64,000 nucleotides of DNA from Tillus elongatus (GCA_964006375.1 OZ023262.1:53580917-53644916); one strand, 5' to 3'. Shown: positions 24,549-42,564, numbered from the stretch's first letter. Program-made: numbers and translations. Notes: generated by a model from the sequence alone, not told the origin.

Positions 24549-25109
24549 GTACATACACACACATACGGGTGTTTCATAATAAGATGTCAATATTGAAGGG
24601 ACTGGATCTATGGATCTATGCTTTTAAGAAAAAAACGTCACATGAATACAGTTCCGCTTTCGCTCTGAGATACAGAGTGATAAAAAAATCTTTTTTCATA
24701 TTTTTTGTATCACTCAGAACAGCCGTTGAATATTTTTATGAAACTTGGTGGAGGTAAATTAGGTGTAAAGGCACATCTTTGACGGGGAAACAAAATTTTA
24801 AATTTAACTAGTGGCGCCCCCATTGACGCGACCCTAAATATTTTCAGTAAAAAGTATGATACGCCGCTGCTTCTTCTAAAAGTCATTTTTACATTACTAC
24901 TTATTTTTGTAAAAAAAAAAGATCCCTTGAAATTTCTTCTTAACTTTAAGCGTTTTCATGAAAAAACAGATATAAGAAAAAATTGTAATTTCCTACATAC
25001 ATTCCTACATTATAAGCAGGATTTTAAAATCATCTATGTGACTGCAAACACAGTTAAACAATATCTCCTCTGTGCTTCAAAAGTTACATGATGATTGACT
25101 TACAATGCT
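24549..25109. other. Spacer between two mariner-like transposons, unidentified
   Basis: It starts with GGGTGTTTCATAATAAGATG, which looks like another transposon end, but I find no matching inverted partner. No gene is seen. Confidence 0.4.
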
Positions 25110-27733
<2,624 letters not shown>

Positions 27734-28384
27734 TTGTTATTAACATCTTAACAAAAGTAATAGGCTAATAATATCTAATTTGTGTATTAAAAACACTGTA
27801 ATTATCTTGCCTGCACCTCTTGAGTTCTGCAAACGCAAGAATAACAATAGTTAGTGACGAATGCAAATGAATTACTGCGAGAATTTTGCAAATGTGGCTT
27901 TATGCTGAAATAACTTACAGCCTATTCACACCTATTTTTGAATTCATACCTGAAAAAACTTGTTTCAGTTGATGCACAAAGATCCGGGAATCCCCTGCGG
28001 CAGATGCGCTCCTGACGTGAAAAGCTCTTATAGTTGTTGGTAAAGTAGATTTGTAAGAAACTGGAAACAGAACAGAAAGTCGTTCACTTTAGTACAGTAA
28101 GTAGAATGAATATTCCCTGAACACCGTTCCAGCCGCACCTTGAACATTTCACAGATTTCACAGCTCCTCTCATACAAGTAACTGCTGCATATTATAATGT
28201 AATGGAAAATTCTTGCACCGCATTCGGTAAATTTGAGCCAATAAAAATGTGTCATTCTCCACGGAAAAACCGAGACATCTCAGAAATGAAGTCTCTATTC
28301 ACTTTTGAACGAAATGTTTTATAAAACAGAGCAGACTAGAGAAATTTTTAGATTACAGGATACCTTTATTATTAAAAAAAATTA
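27734..28384. other. Intergenic, no recognisable feature
   Basis: Unique AT-rich sequence between two TAC repeats. Confidence 0.5.
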
Positions 28385-30553
<2,169 letters not shown>

Positions 30554-31082
30554 GAATGCAGCACGTGTGCTGTGGCAGCGAAGTTGCATAAAAATATTCA
30601 AATTCGCCAAAAAATACTTTACACATTTTGCAAGGTAAACCAAAAGACAAGGATAGTATGCCCCGAGCCCCCTTCTAAAGTAGTATCAATTTTAATTACG
30701 TAAAGGAAAACCTGTTGATGACTAAGCTGATAATTTGAAGGTGAGGTTAAAATTGTATAATTTTATATAAATACGTCGTATAGGCTTTTCCTGATGTAAT
30801 TGTTTCTCAATCAGTTAAAACGGTGATGTTGACCAACTGGAAATATTAAAAGTTTAATCAAAACAAATAGTTACTTTTCTGCGTTGGTTTTGACCAAGAG
30901 CTCAAATTTGTCAGACCTTTAGTACAAAATTCTGACAATTTAGATAGATAACTGCATTATTTCGATATCTCGGTATTCACTATAACTATTTCTAATTCCA
31001 ATGCTGATGAACTTAGAAAAACTGGCAAGGAGATTTATTGTAATAATAGCCAAGAGTAAATCACAACAGTAACAAAAAAACC
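30554..31082. other. Intergenic, no recognisable gene
   Basis: It starts with a diverged TAC 5' end (GAATGCAGCACGTGTGCTGT); the rest is unique. Confidence 0.5.
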
Positions 31083-31493
31083 TGGACCCAGCAAGTGCGT
31101 TATGGTAGTGAATTTTCATAGAAATGGCACAAAATATTTTATTAAAACTTTTTTTCTTGTATAACATAGAAATGTCATTTTTGGTACATGGTTTCCTTTT
31201 TATATCATAAACCTACCTAGCAAATTTGGTTATCATAGCTTTTTTTATTTTTTGAGATAAAAAAATTTTTCGAAAGAAAACTCAAAATTTTCCCGGAAAA
31301 CCTCGTCCGATTTTCCTGACTAACGATCTCAACGAAACTATTTACAAAAGGAAGGTACGTACGTATATATAAACATATAAAAATTGAAACTGACCCCGGA
31401 TATGGGTTCTAGGGGTCCTAGTTCGCGCTTCTTTGCAAATATTTTTTCAAAACTCAAAAGTCGGGATCCCCCCATTAGTGAATATTTTCTACT
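31083..31493 (+). repeat. TAC repeat, short subtype without a long (TA)n
   Basis: GGACCCAGCAAGTGCGTTATG through ACGATCTCAACGAAACT, then only GTATATATAAACATATAAA at the TA position, and the 3' segment to AGTGAATATTTTCTAC. Confidence 0.8.
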
Positions 31494-31811
31494 AAAATGA
31501 TCTGACACCAAACATTTTATCATAACTTTTTTTTCTTGTAACGTAAAAATCTAAATCTTGGTTTATAGTTTCCCTTTTATATCGTAAACCTACCTACTAA
31601 GTTTGGTTTAGCTTTTTTATTTTTTGAGATAAGAATTTTGTTCGAAAGGAAACTCAATTTTTTTCCGGAAAACCTAGTCTTATTTTCCTGGATAACGAAC
31701 TTCTCCAAGCCACTCACAAAAGAAAGGTACATATCAAATTTGATCAAAATCCGCCCATTATTTTTTAAGTTATCGGTGTGCAATAGTGAATTTTTTCTAC
31801 GAAAATTCACT
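31494..31811 (+). repeat. TAC repeat fragment, no (TA)n
   Basis: GATCTGACACCAAACATTTT through GTTATCGGTGTGC is joined directly to AGTGAATTTTTTCTACG and GAAAATTCACTAAAA. The TA tract and most of the 3' segment are missing. Confidence 0.75.
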
Positions 31812-32689
31812 AAAAACAATATGAATAGCGAGCATGGACTAACAATAGAAACGACAAAACAGATAGGACGGTCGAAACCGTGTATGTTAGGCAGAAATGG
31901 TACGTTATCTGTAGAAGGGATCATTGACTAATAGCTATTTACAAAGACGAAATCTGCTCGTTATGATAATTAAACTAGGGGAACAGGAAATGTAATGATA
32001 AGGGGCCTCACGTTATAAAGGTGATGAATGCAGCAGGAGACCACGTAAGGCACGTAAAAAGAAATGTTGCATGGGAATTTCAAGTAATTTGTTAGGTCAC
32101 ATAAATAAAAGTTGCATAGAGAGCGAGCATTGTCTAACAGTGTAAAATAAAGGTACAATCATAGCAAATGGATACACGATGCTGATGTAAGAGGATGCTT
32201 TTACTATTCTCATTCTCGATAGAACAGACTAGTGAGCTTTGCAAATGAAACATAAAGAAGAAAGAGAGGACACTAAATTGAAAGTGAAGCTACAGGAACG
32301 TCTTATGCGGTGGAATACAAGTAGGTTTTTGTAAGGTGATACGTATGTGAAATCGTATAGCAGTAAGAGTAAGCAAAGCATTATGTTAAGAGTAACGACT
32401 ATAACAGCGGCAGAAGTAGAAGTCAATGGAAGCCACGTGTGTTCGGTAAGAGCAAATTTTAGGAAGAAACTATTGACTTTTAATAATAACAATAGACTAA
32501 AAGCGATGGGAGTTGTAAGGAAAATAGAAATGATCTGGAACAAAATATTTTATTATAACTTTTTTTCTTGTAACATACAAATCTAAATTTTGGTGTATAG
32601 CTTACTTTTTATATCGTAAACCTACGTACCAAATTTGGTTATTATAACTTTTATATTTTTTGAGATAATTTTTTTTTAAATGAAAGGTT
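31812..32689. other. Intergenic, no recognisable gene
   Basis: Mostly unique sequence. From about 32528 it carries the GGAACAAAATATTTTATTAT segment of a TAC short-subtype 5' half. Confidence 0.5.
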
Positions 32690-32826
32690 TTCTTTTCATG
32701 TTTGTTATTGCATAATTAGTTTAGTAGAACTCACGTTATATCCTTGAGAAAGGAATAAATTTTTCCAAAAGCTCGGCCTATAATAAAGAGTTTTATTCTA
32801 CAACTGACGGCTTTTCCACAATTTTT

Positions 32827-32828
<2 letters not shown>
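32690..32828 (+). mobile_element. Penelope-like element 3' fragment
   Basis: GTTTTCTTTTCATGTTTGTT and TTAGTAGAACTCACGTTAT match the Penelope-like 3' UTR at 15030-15080. They are joined by a deletion to the terminal segment CCTTGAGAAAGGAATAAAT and end GGCTTTTCCACAATTTTTTG, directly at (TA)n. The hammerhead-like motif (32742-32777) has lost its GAA. Confidence 0.65.

Positions 32829-32912
<84 letters not shown>
32829..32912. repeat. (TA)n microsatellite
   Basis: 84 bp of TA right after a Penelope-like terminus. Confidence 0.99.
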
Positions 32913-32914
<2 letters not shown>

Positions 32915-34168
32915 CACAGACCTCCCAATTCGTTTTACGAAAAATTCGCTAACACTGTAAAATTTTGAAATTTATAAGGAATTAACCTCTTTTTATGACT
33001 TACCATCATCCCCGATGAGGTTGCCTATAAAGTTCGCAAACACAAATTTATTTACCTTATATTGCAACACTATTACAGCATATGGATTGGACGCTGATTT
33101 TGATTAACTTTGGCAAATACCTTCCTTTTCCCAGTGGCTTGGATAAGTGTGTTAGCTAAGGCCCAGGTTCTCGCCGAAAATTTTGTGTTTTCTTTCGAAA
33201 CAAATGTATATCTCGGGAAAGAACAAAGTAAGGGTAACCAAATTTGGTACGCGAGCTTATATAGTTATATGTAAACTAGATACCAAAATCTAGCTCTGTA
33301 GGTTTTAAGGTAAAAAAGTTATAGGCATTTAAAGAAAAATAAATTGGGGTTTTCTTCAAAACGTCAAATTCGCGATTTAAAACGTCAAAATTGGCAACAT
33401 TTAGGTAAAGAACCTGAATTTAATACGGACTATGGAAAGAAAATGTTTCAAGACGAATATTTTACAAACTCTGAAGTCTTAGCTTCAACCGTCATTGTCC
33501 TTCATTTTACTGAAATATTTACAGAAAATTTATTTCAAATAGACCATTTCTCTGATGCTTGGCAGTAGCCTTAGCTATAGAGTTTATCGTTTAGTGGTAT
33601 ATAATTTTTGTCGAATTTTCGTAAAAAATCAATAAAGCTTAATATATCCGTTATTATACAAGATATGAAAAAAATTGTATACATTAATTATAGGGTGTCT
33701 TGAGCTACATCTTAAAAAATATTTCTACAATCACAGGGTGGCCCATAAGTCGTTGGTGATACAAATTCTCTTTTTTTTTTCAAACACGTCTTATGTTATT
33801 GCATTTTTGCATTTTCCATCGAAATATAATGCATGTTTGTAAGAAAAGAAATTCTGGACGCACCAAGTGGGTTTTGGTAGCCCATTTTGATTAAATGATT
33901 CACATTTGAATAGCTTAATTTGCTATTAATCTATGAGGTTGACCAAGACACAAGTTTTTTCGGGAACACTTTGAGTTTACTTTCAGAAATTTCTGTACAT
34001 TTTCAAGTAATAAAGTTATTTTGATGAAACATGGCACATTGTTTTTACTATATAGGTTATACTGGTAACCAAATTTGATGCCTGCTTTCTTAAAAAAAAC
34101 ACACATATTTGCTATTTAAAACAGTTTTATGAAAATTCACTACCATAACGCACTGGCTGCGCCCAGAC
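32913..34168 (-). repeat. TAC repeat, long subtype, minus strand
   Basis: Minus strand from 34168 (GGGCGCAGCCAGTGCGTTA) through the inverted-ended block (33854-34168) and the shared middle segment (33340-33780) to the GGATAAGTGTGTTAGCTAAG region near 33140. The junction with (TA)n is altered and carries extra unique sequence at 32930-33080. Confidence 0.7.
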
Positions 34169-35600
34169 TTTTGTTAAATTACAGCGGCCTAAGTCGCAAG
34201 CCTAACGTGAGCCTTAGATTAAACCTTGCCTAAGCTAATTCGCAGTTTAAACCTAAGACGCTTTCCAAAAATATGACGCATGACCAGTGTTGCTATTTAA
34301 GAAAATTAAAGAGTTGTGACCCTCCAAAAAGGGGGTGCTTAAAAAAATGTCGATAGTGCAACCAAATAGTCGCAAATAATCTGTTATGCAATCATACAAG
34401 TTTTGAATCCGATGCCTTTATCGGTTTAAAAGTTATGGCGTTGTCGCATTACTTATGCGCCAGCTTATATATTTGTATAAGAATAATGGAAAGGTGTTTT
34501 AAATTATTCACAACATTCAATATTTCTATTTGGTTTTAATATGTCTGGATGCCGTATTTATAACCACGTTTTTCCCTGCGCCTAATGAATATTAATAGCT
34601 TTCCGATAATATCGTCTCCTACCTTATAACTTACAGGTGCCTCGTGAGTAAATAAAGTCATTTTGCGATGATTAAATACAGCTTTGTTTCAGTGAATATA
34701 AGACAGGTGGATTTTTAGTTCGTAGTTGCCGTGCTTAGGGAGTTGAGTGGATGCTTGGTAAACTTATTTTAGAACAACGTATATTATTCATCATGATTTA
34801 AAAAGTAAGCGAAGTTATGCTTACCAAGTATTAAATTTTCAATGCAGAATTCAATTTGAAAAAGATCTTGATACTTTTTCATCAAAGACTGATTTACGTT
34901 AAATCAATACATCATGTCAGTGGCAAATAAAAACTACCCATGTATTAAAAGTTACGCAGAAAAGAAATGCCACTGAACGCCGGGAATTTATAGCAATAAT
35001 GCAAAATTGTAATTTCATTTCTGTAAAAAATATTTTTGAATTGTTACTTATAAACATTATAACCTACGAAATTCAAGAAAAGCCTCGGTAACTATTTGTG
35101 GCGCTGAAAACTGACTGGTAAACTTTTTGTGGTGTTCCCAGACTAATTGAGTGGGATTAAAACTAAGAAAACTCGGGCACCAGTACTGATGGTTAAATGG
35201 GAGTCAGTACTCCTCCAAGAAGACTTGCCTCTTGGATCAGTGCCCCATCCTAAACTGCTTTAGTAATCATCATAGACCAAAGAAAACTTCAGTGGAGTTA
35301 AGACGGGTTAGATTGAGTTGAAAGGCACAGTTAAAAATAGCCAACTTTTTATATGACCTTGCAAAGACTTTATCAAACTTATGAAACAGAATTAAGCTAT
35401 TATGAGGGTTTAGGTGGATTGGTACAATGATTGAAATTCCAAGCATTATAAACATGATTTATTTAAAAATTGAACTGAGAATTATTGACGCGGAAGTTTA
35501 CATAATAAAAAACTCTGGACGCAGCAAGTGCGGGATCTCCTCATTAGTGAATTTTTTTTAAGAAAATGCACTAAAACAAATAAATAACTAAAAAAATCTC
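34169..35600. other. Intergenic, no recognisable feature
   Basis: Unique AT-rich sequence. At 35515-35575 a TAC 5' end (GGACGCAGCAAGTGCGGGAT) is fused directly to a 3' end. Confidence 0.5.
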
Positions 35601-37017
35601 GGGACGCAGCAAGTGCGTTATGGTAGTGAATTTTCATAAAACTATTTATTAATAGCAATAATGTGTGTTTTTTTAAGAAAGCAGGCATCAAATTTGGTTA
35701 CCAGTATAATCTATATAGTAAAAACAATGTGCCATGTTTCATCAAAATAACTTTATTGTTTGAAAATGTAAAAAAATTTCCGAAAGTAAACTTAAAGTGT
35801 TCCCGAAAAAACTCGTTTTTTTGGTCAACCTTATAGGTTAATAGCAAATTGAGCTATTCAAATATTAAGCATTTGATCTAAATTCTCTACCATAACGCAC
35901 TTACTGCGTCCAGAATTTTTGTTCTTACAAACATGCATTATATTTCGATTGAAAATGCAAAAATGCAATAACGTAAGGCGTGTTTGATTAAAAAAAGAAA
36001 AAGAAAATTTGTATCACCAACGACTTATGGGCCACCCTGTGATTGTAGAAATATTTTTTTAATATGTAGTTTAAGACATCCTATAATTAATATATACATT
36101 TTTTTTCATATCTGGTATAATAACAGATATATTGAGCTTTATTGATTTTTTTTACGAAAATTCTACAAAAATTATATACTATTAACGATAAACTCTATAG
36201 CTAAGACTACTGCCAAGCGTCAGAGAAGGGGTCTATTTGAAATGAATTTTCTGGAAACATTTTATTAAAATGAAGGACAATGACGGTTGAAACTAAGACT
36301 TCAGGGTTTTTAAAACATTCTTCTTGAGACATTTTATTTCCATAGCCCGTATTAGATTCAAGTTCTTTTCCTAAATGTTGCTAATTTTGACGTTTAAATC
36401 GCAAGTTTGACGTTTTGTGAAAAACCCCAATTTATTTTTGTTTAAATGCCTATAACTTTTTTGTCTTTAGACCTACAGAGCTAAATTTTGGTAGATAACT
36501 TGCCTATAATGATATAAACCTGCGTATAAAATTTGGTTGCCCTTACTTTGTTAATTTTGGATATATAAATTTTTTTCAAAAGAAAACACATAATTTTCCG
36601 GGAAAACCTCGTCGGATTTTCCTGGATAACGAACATATCTAAGCCACTTGCAAAAGGAAGGTACTCACCAATTTTGACGTTTAAAATCGCGATTTTGACG
36701 TTTTGAGGAGAACCCAAATTTATTTTTCTTTGAATGCAAGTAACTTTTTTGTCATTTAACCTACGGAGCTAAATTTTGGTAGGTAACTTTCCTCTAATGA
36801 TATAAACCCGCATATGAAATTTGGTTTCCCTTACTTTGTTAATTTTGGAGATATAATTTTGTTTTCGATTTTTTTCGAAAGAAAACACAAAATTTTCCGG
36901 GAAAACCTCGGCGGATTTTCCTGGCTAACGAACTTATCCAATCGACTTGCGAAAGGAAGGTATGTGCCAAATTTTATCAAAATCGGTCCATTACTTTTTA
37001 AGTTATAGGTGTGACAC

Positions 37018-37019
<2 letters not shown>

Positions 37020-37081
<62 letters not shown>
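37020..37081. repeat. (TA)n microsatellite
   Basis: 62 bp of TA on the left of the 312-bp insert. Confidence 0.99.
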
Positions 37082-37086
<5 letters not shown>

Positions 37087-37390
37087 ATTTTATTATTATT
37101 TATTGTTATTAATTCAAATTATACATTATGCCATACAAAAAAGTTATGCTTGTGCTTGCACTAGGACACGATTTTTAACAGTCTCTCCCTAAACGTATAA
37201 ATGTCAAATTATTTTGCTCTTGTCACTTTTTAATTTTCAACTAAGTTTTTCTTCAGCTGCGATTTCTATTCCCACCAACATTCCTGCTGCAACCATAGAT
37301 ATTTAAAATCCATTTAATACAAAAACCTTTCCTTGATTCAAACCAAAACTTCACAAAAAACATTATTCCTTGGTACAAAAATTTTGACAT

Positions 37391-37393
<3 letters not shown>

Positions 37394-37471
<78 letters not shown>
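37394..37471. repeat. (TA)n microsatellite
   Basis: 78 bp of TA on the right of the 312-bp insert. Together with 37020-37081 it was probably one tract. Confidence 0.99.
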
Positions 37472-37474
<3 letters not shown>

Positions 37475-37605
37475 ATATAAAGTCTGAAACTGACCTCGGA
37501 TTTGGGTTCCGGGGGTCCTAAATAGCGCTCATTTGAAGAAATTTTTTCAAAATTCGAAAGTCGAGATCTCCTCATTAGTGAATTTTTTTTTAAGAAAATT
37601 CACTA

Positions 37606-38462
37606 ATAAGATTCTAGATATATCAAAATTAAGTGAAGAGCGGTCTTTCAAATGATTCATTTATATCACGGATGCAGTTCCTAAATTGAGTGTGAAAAGT
37701 CTGGATGCAACGTTATGGTAGTAAATTTTCACAAAAATGTTTGTAATGGCAGATATGTATTTTTTTAATGAAATGCATCAAATTTGGTCAACAGTATAAC
37801 CATAAAGTAGAACTAAGGTATCATATTTCACCAAAATAATTTTATTAGTTGGAAAAGTACGAAGATTTTCCGAAAAGAAACTTAAAATGTTCCCGAAAAA
37901 ACTGGTCCGATTTTCGTGGCCAGCAAATCTCTTAAAGCAACATACACATTTGCAAAGATATAATTATTCACAAAAAGATTTTTGCCAAAAATTCTCCTTC
38001 TTTTTTTTTACAAAAATTGGCTTGAGAAATGTTGCAAGGAAATTATATTCTTGCGAAAATTAGAAAACATTTTCTTTACATTCACTTCTTAAACAAAATT
38101 ATTAATTACAAACATTCGATAAAAATTTAGAGAGCGGTATACAAGAATTGGAGCATAGAGCTTGCCCTTTACTTATAAAACACTAAATAGAGGTGTTCCA
38201 TTTGAAAAAATTGAGAAACCTAAGTTTAAATTCTTTGAAATTCAGCCACTGAGAGTGTCTGTATATGACATCTCGATTTTTTCGACGATAAATATAAACG
38301 TAAACTTACCTGAATGCGTCATTTTTACAGAACTCTATGTAATGGTAAAAACGTCGTATCACAATTTTTGATATGTGCGAAAAGCGTGAAAACTGAAAAG
38401 AACGGTGAACAATATCTATCTTTTTCCTCACCAACATGAATTTTTTTTTTCATTTCAACAAC
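37606..38462. other. Intergenic with a diverged TAC 5' block
   Basis: 37700-37930 holds CTGGATGCAACGTTATGGTA and CATCAAATTTGGTCAACAG, a decayed TAC 5' block. The rest shows no recognisable feature. Confidence 0.5.
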
Positions 38463-41035
38463 ACCCCACAAGGCCTTACAGCCTAAATACTATCGTACCG
38501 TGGGTGTCAACAAGTAGGAAAGAGGGAATATGTTGTTTCTTGACTTGAAGGTTTGGAGGTTCGGAGGAGAAGGAAAAACATGCGCCGGCAAGGAATTCCA
38601 CAACTTGGAAGTCCTCAGGACAAAAGAGCGGGCATAACAAGATGTTCTATGTCTGGTGACCTGCACAGTAAAAGGGTGCATTCGTTCTGTTCCCCTGGTA
38701 GATATGTTGGGGGCAGCAGGTGGAGGAACCATGGAAGAAAGCTCCTCTGAGCAGTGCCCGTGCATATATCTATAAAAGAGAGAGAGGTTACCAACGGCAC
38801 GTCGGTGGGCAAGGGATGGCAGCCTTTGGGTGAGGGTAGGGTCACCGATGAGACGTATATATTCTCTTCTGAATGGAGTCCAGGATAGCGAGTGTAGAAG
38901 CGGCAGCGGCACCCCAGATGTGGGAGCAGTATTCGAGGTTTGGCCTTATTTGTGAAGTATATAAGGTATAGAGATTAGCTGGTGAAAATTATTTGCGAGC
39001 CCGGAACAGAAACCTAATTTATTAGCAGCCGCTTCTGCAATTGATGTGACATGTTGGTGCTAATTGAGATTTGATCCACAGAAATGCCAACAAGTGAAAA
39101 GGACTAATTACTTTGAATAACTTAGTTGTTCATTGTGATGGGTCTAGGGCTGGTTTATCTCTTATGAGAAAGAAAGCAAGACTGAGATTTAGTGGGATTG
39201 AATTGTACAATATTTCTACTTCTCCAGTCTAATATTTTTTTGGAGATCCACGGAGACAGAATCCTCCACGAGTCTGCGATCCTCATCTAATTGGGCTAAA
39301 GAGACAGGCTTAGAATATTATATATTTGAGTGGAGGGTGATGTCGTCCGCCTAACTGTGAACTGGGTTGGATGTGCTAGAGATGAGGTCATTGATGTGAA
39401 GAAGAAACAAAGTAGGGACTAAAGCTGAACCTTGAGGACCTCCTGCATTAATGGGGTACAGTTTAGAGCAATGGCCATCCACGACAACAGAAATGCTCCG
39501 GTTGGAAAGGAAACTTGCTGTCCAGGTACAGAGTTTTGGTGGTAGACCATAGGCCGGAAGTTTATTATGCAGCGCTGCGTGCCAGACCTGATCAAATGCT
39601 TTCGATATGTCTAGAGCGACAATCTGGGATTCACCATGTAGTTCCATAGACTTGTTCCAAGAATGGGTGACCAAGGAAAGGAGGTCGGCAGTTGATCTGC
39701 GCTGACGGAATCCATACTCCCTGTCGTGGATTCGACTGTGTTTTTCAAGAAATTTTAGTGTTAATATACTTTTCCATCACTTTAGAGACGACTGAAAGCA
39801 GAGAAATATGCCTGTAGTTGCTAGGGAGCGCTTTGGATCCTTTCTTGGGGACGGGTTGTACTCGAGCAGTTTTCCAGTTATTAGAGCATATGCCTCTATT
39901 GTAAGATGTCTGAAACAGACGAGTCAGGACAGGAGCAAGTTCTGGTGCGCATTTTTTGAGATCAAGTGCTGGGCTCTCGTCAAGGCCAGAGGCTTTCCTG
40001 GAATTAAGAGAAGAGAGCATCTTTCGTACCTTTTTAGTTTTCAAAATGATATCCGACATTTTATGCGCGACATTGGGGACTGTTGGTGGTTGAACATTTG
40101 GAGGTGGGTTGAGAGTAAAATTGCCGGCGAACCACGAGGCAAAAAGTTCAACCTTGCCCAGGGTGGTAGAAACAATTTCATCCCCTGAGACAAGAGGTGG
40201 GAACCTGCTCTTGTAGAAATTATTCCCAATAGATTTAGCAAGAATCCATAAGGGTTTGCTGCCGTTGGGGCTTAGGAGGACTTTGTTTTTGATGTGGTTA
40301 TTAAACGAGTTTTTTGCCTCAGAAAGAATGCGGACATAGCGGAATCTTGCGTCGTTAAATGCTTGACGGTTTTCTTGGTTGGGATTGTGTAGAAGAGTTT
40401 TGTGAGCTTTGACCTTTTCAAGTCTGGCCTTGTCACAGGATTTAGGGTACCAGGGCTTTTGAGTGGCTGAAGAGGTTTTCTGTGTACATGGAATAAATAA
40501 TTCCTTGCCAGCTTGTAAAATTTCGGTGACGTTTTGTGAGATATCAGAGGGATCACGATGAGAGAAGCAGACGGACGCCCATGGAAATGAGGAAAAGTAA
40601 TCCCTCATTTCGTCCCAGTTCGCGGAGTTGTATTGCCAAACGATACGTGGGTGTGATGAATGTGTGACCTTGGGTTGCATTGCGCAGGAAGCAGTGACTA
40701 TGCCCTGGTCTGAGCGACCAAGGGGGCGGTGATTGATATCTTATAGCATTCAGGTTTTGTAGTAACAAGGAGATCCAAGGGATTTGAGCTGTATGTTGGG
40801 ATGCGAGGAAAGTAAGTAGGTTGCGTAACCATATTGGCTAAAGAATTGCTGACTGGAAAGGCCTCCGCTGCTGTCCTTTGTGGATCGGTTTTTGAAGATC
40901 CTAGCCATTCCATATTATGGACATTCAAGTCACCAAGAATATTTACCTCGGAGGAAGGATATTCAGAAATCAGATGGTCGGTTTTTTCAGAAAGGCAGTC
41001 GAAGAGCTGGACAAAGTTGTTGTCAGCAGGTTACC
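38463..41035 (-). mobile_element. LINE-D copy 2, longest copy, 5' truncated
   Basis: A non-LTR element on the minus strand. The 3' end lies at about 38463 (the minus-strand end reads ACGATAGTATTTAGGCTGTA). It contains an endonuclease C-terminus, the linker and the RT. The 5' cut lies near 41035. Other copies: 5980-6440, 44348-45098 and 61262-61918. Confidence 0.85.
38490..41035 (-). pseudogene. LINE-D ORF2: endonuclease C-terminus and reverse transcriptase, broken
   Basis: Blocks in order on the minus strand: 40928-40698, the end of an apurinic-type endonuclease (NVHNMEWLGSSKTDPQ, NPLDLLVTTKPECY); 40680-39745, the linker and first RT motifs (LNSRKASGLDESPALDLKK, VQPVPKKGSKALPSNYR); 39674-39351, the palm (VALDISKAFDQVWH, GGPQGSALVPTLFLLHINDL). 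The YADD block lies just after a stop near 39351. 38912-38490 is the C-terminal tail (RTSKLWNSLPAHVF). A deletion around 39000-39330 and several shifts disable it. The layout suits jockey-like LINEs; the clade is an inference. Confidence 0.85.
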
Positions 41036-41234
41036 GGTAAATGCAACATATGAATTTAGTTGCAGCCCTGAAAGAGGGAGTTACGGTAATGAATAAAGCA
41101 GCTAATCTCAAAATCTGTTGAATACAAGCGTCGGTTTGTCGTCAAATATTCAGGCGATTTGTTGTCAATTATATTTCCTCTGTATCAGAGAGACAGTCAC
41201 GATTATCAGAAAAAAACAATCGTAACAACTAATG
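41036..41234. other. Short spacer, no recognisable feature
   Basis: Nothing identified between LINE-D and the mariner remnant. Confidence 0.5.
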
Positions 41235-41560
41235 CTGGATTGTTGAAAGATGTTTGACGACTCACCTTGCACTAACTTTATTCATGCCTAAATGTTCGTG
41301 GAAGACTCGGCGAACGCTTGTATCTGAAAACTCCGACATCTTTGATCATTCTTTTACTTTGAAGCATCGATTGCATAGTTCAGATCCTTAACAAGGGCAG
41401 TCTTGTTGTACGTCACCACTTTCAGAGTCCTTCCTGATCTTACGTCATCTTCCAGGGATTCCTGCCCCATTCGAAACCGTTTGGACCAATATTTAACTAC
41501 AGAATAAGAAAGAGAATTTTCCCCATACGCCCCAGCCAGTCGATATTTGATGGTTTAAGG
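41235..41560 (-). pseudogene. Mariner transposase N-terminal remnant
   Basis: No start-to-stop frame exists, but the minus strand reads YGENSLSYSVVKYW, FRMGQESLEDDVRSGR and, after a shift, SVRRVFHEHLGMNKVSAR and VVKHLSTIQ. This is the usual order of the DNA-binding part of mariner transposases (second helix-turn-helix plus linker). Stops fall at the tryptophan position after NKVSAR and near 41375. The catalytic domain is missing. It differs from both transposases at 21.7-26.3 kb. Confidence 0.75.
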
Positions 41561-41578
41561 TGAAAGACTTTTTCAAGT

Positions 41579-41712
41579 AAGGATTTTAATAACTGTTTTA
41601 TACTCAATTTACATGATATTTGACATCACGACGAACAAGCTTCTCGAGCAAGGATTTTAATAACAGTTCTATACTCAATATACATAATATCTGACACCGC
41701 GATGAACAAGTG
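41579..41712. repeat. 71-bp direct tandem duplication
   Basis: AAGGATTTTAATAACTGTTT at 41579 recurs as AAGGATTTTAATAACAGTTC at 41650. Both are followed by ATACTCAAT and ACGAACAAG-like sequence. Confidence 0.85.
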
Positions 41713-42344
41713 CCAGTTATAAGAAAACTAATTGACATAAAATCTATTTTTATTTTTTTCAAGGCCAATAAGACTTGAACAAATGTCTTACCAAATTGCG
41801 ACACGCTGCGATACCCTGGATCTATGTCAGGCGAAAAGCTTTGGCGCTTACCTCGTACATAGAAACACTTTAAAATGACGTTTTTTTTTTAAATGAAAAT
41901 TCCCTATTTGGTACAAGTTGGTTAACATTTTATCCACAAAGACAAGAGAGCACATAAACATGTAATAACTTTAAAACTATATCTGTATTGTTTGTGAATT
42001 TCTCTTGGGAGGAATAAGTTAATATAATTATTATTATTGTGATTATCAAGTCTCAGTGGAGCGGAAAGTGGAAATGAGATATGCAAAACTTGAATAGGGC
42101 TGTCAGAAACTTCCCCAGTCCGTCTCGTGTTACCTTTCTCTTGTGAGTGTTAGTGCGCTCGAGTGCACCTGGCATCACCAGCCCCACGTTTTCGTCTCCC
42201 TCTCCTAGAGGTAGGAAACCAAAACTGTTATGTTACGTGATACTGATATCGTGTTCATCTACGCTTCTCTTGATACCTTCAAGTATCACGTTTGTACAAA
42301 TGCGACAAAGCTTTTATTTTTTTAATGAATGCCTTAGAATTCGC
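41713..42344. other. Intergenic, no recognisable feature
   Basis: Unique sequence without motif. Confidence 0.5.
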
Positions 42345-42460
42345 TAATGAGGAGATCGCGACTTTTAAATTTTGAAAAAATTTCTTCAAATAAGCGTGAA
42401 CTAGGCCCCCTAGAACGCATATCCGGGGTCGGTTTCAATTTTAATATGTTTATACATATT
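42345..42460 (-). repeat. TAC repeat 3' end, minus strand, without (TA)n
   Basis: TTCGCTAATGAGGAGATCGC, AAGCGTGAACTAGGCCCCC and ATTTTAATATGTTTATACA: the 3' segment is complete up to the TA position, where only TACATATT remains. Confidence 0.75.
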
Positions 42461-42564
42461 GAGGCCTTAGAGTGTCCTTACATAGTTCCTTTACCCACTT
42501 TTGTCCATCACTCTAAGGAGTAGGCAGATTGAGGCCTTAGAATGTCATTACGTATTTCCTTTAC
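42461..42564 (+). repeat. 70-bp tandem repeat upstream of a hammerhead-like motif
   Basis: GAGGCCTTAGAGTGTCCTTA at about 42461 recurs as GAGGCCTTAGAATGTCATTA at about 42531, both followed by a TTTCCTTTACC-like sequence. Confidence 0.8.

Larger units (their letters stand above)
35601..37605 (+). repeat. TAC repeat, long subtype, complete but with an insert in its (TA)n
   Basis: GGGACGCAGCAAGTGCGTTA, inverted-ended block to 35913, middle segment, two AACGAACATATC/AACGAACTTATCC segments, (TA)n at 37020-37081, an unrelated insert at 37082-37393, a second (TA)n at 37394-37471, then the 3' segment ending AAGAAAATTCACTAATAAG. The insert begins with a run of TTATTATTTTA and might be the antisense 3' end of a LINE; I cannot confirm this. 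Confidence 0.8.
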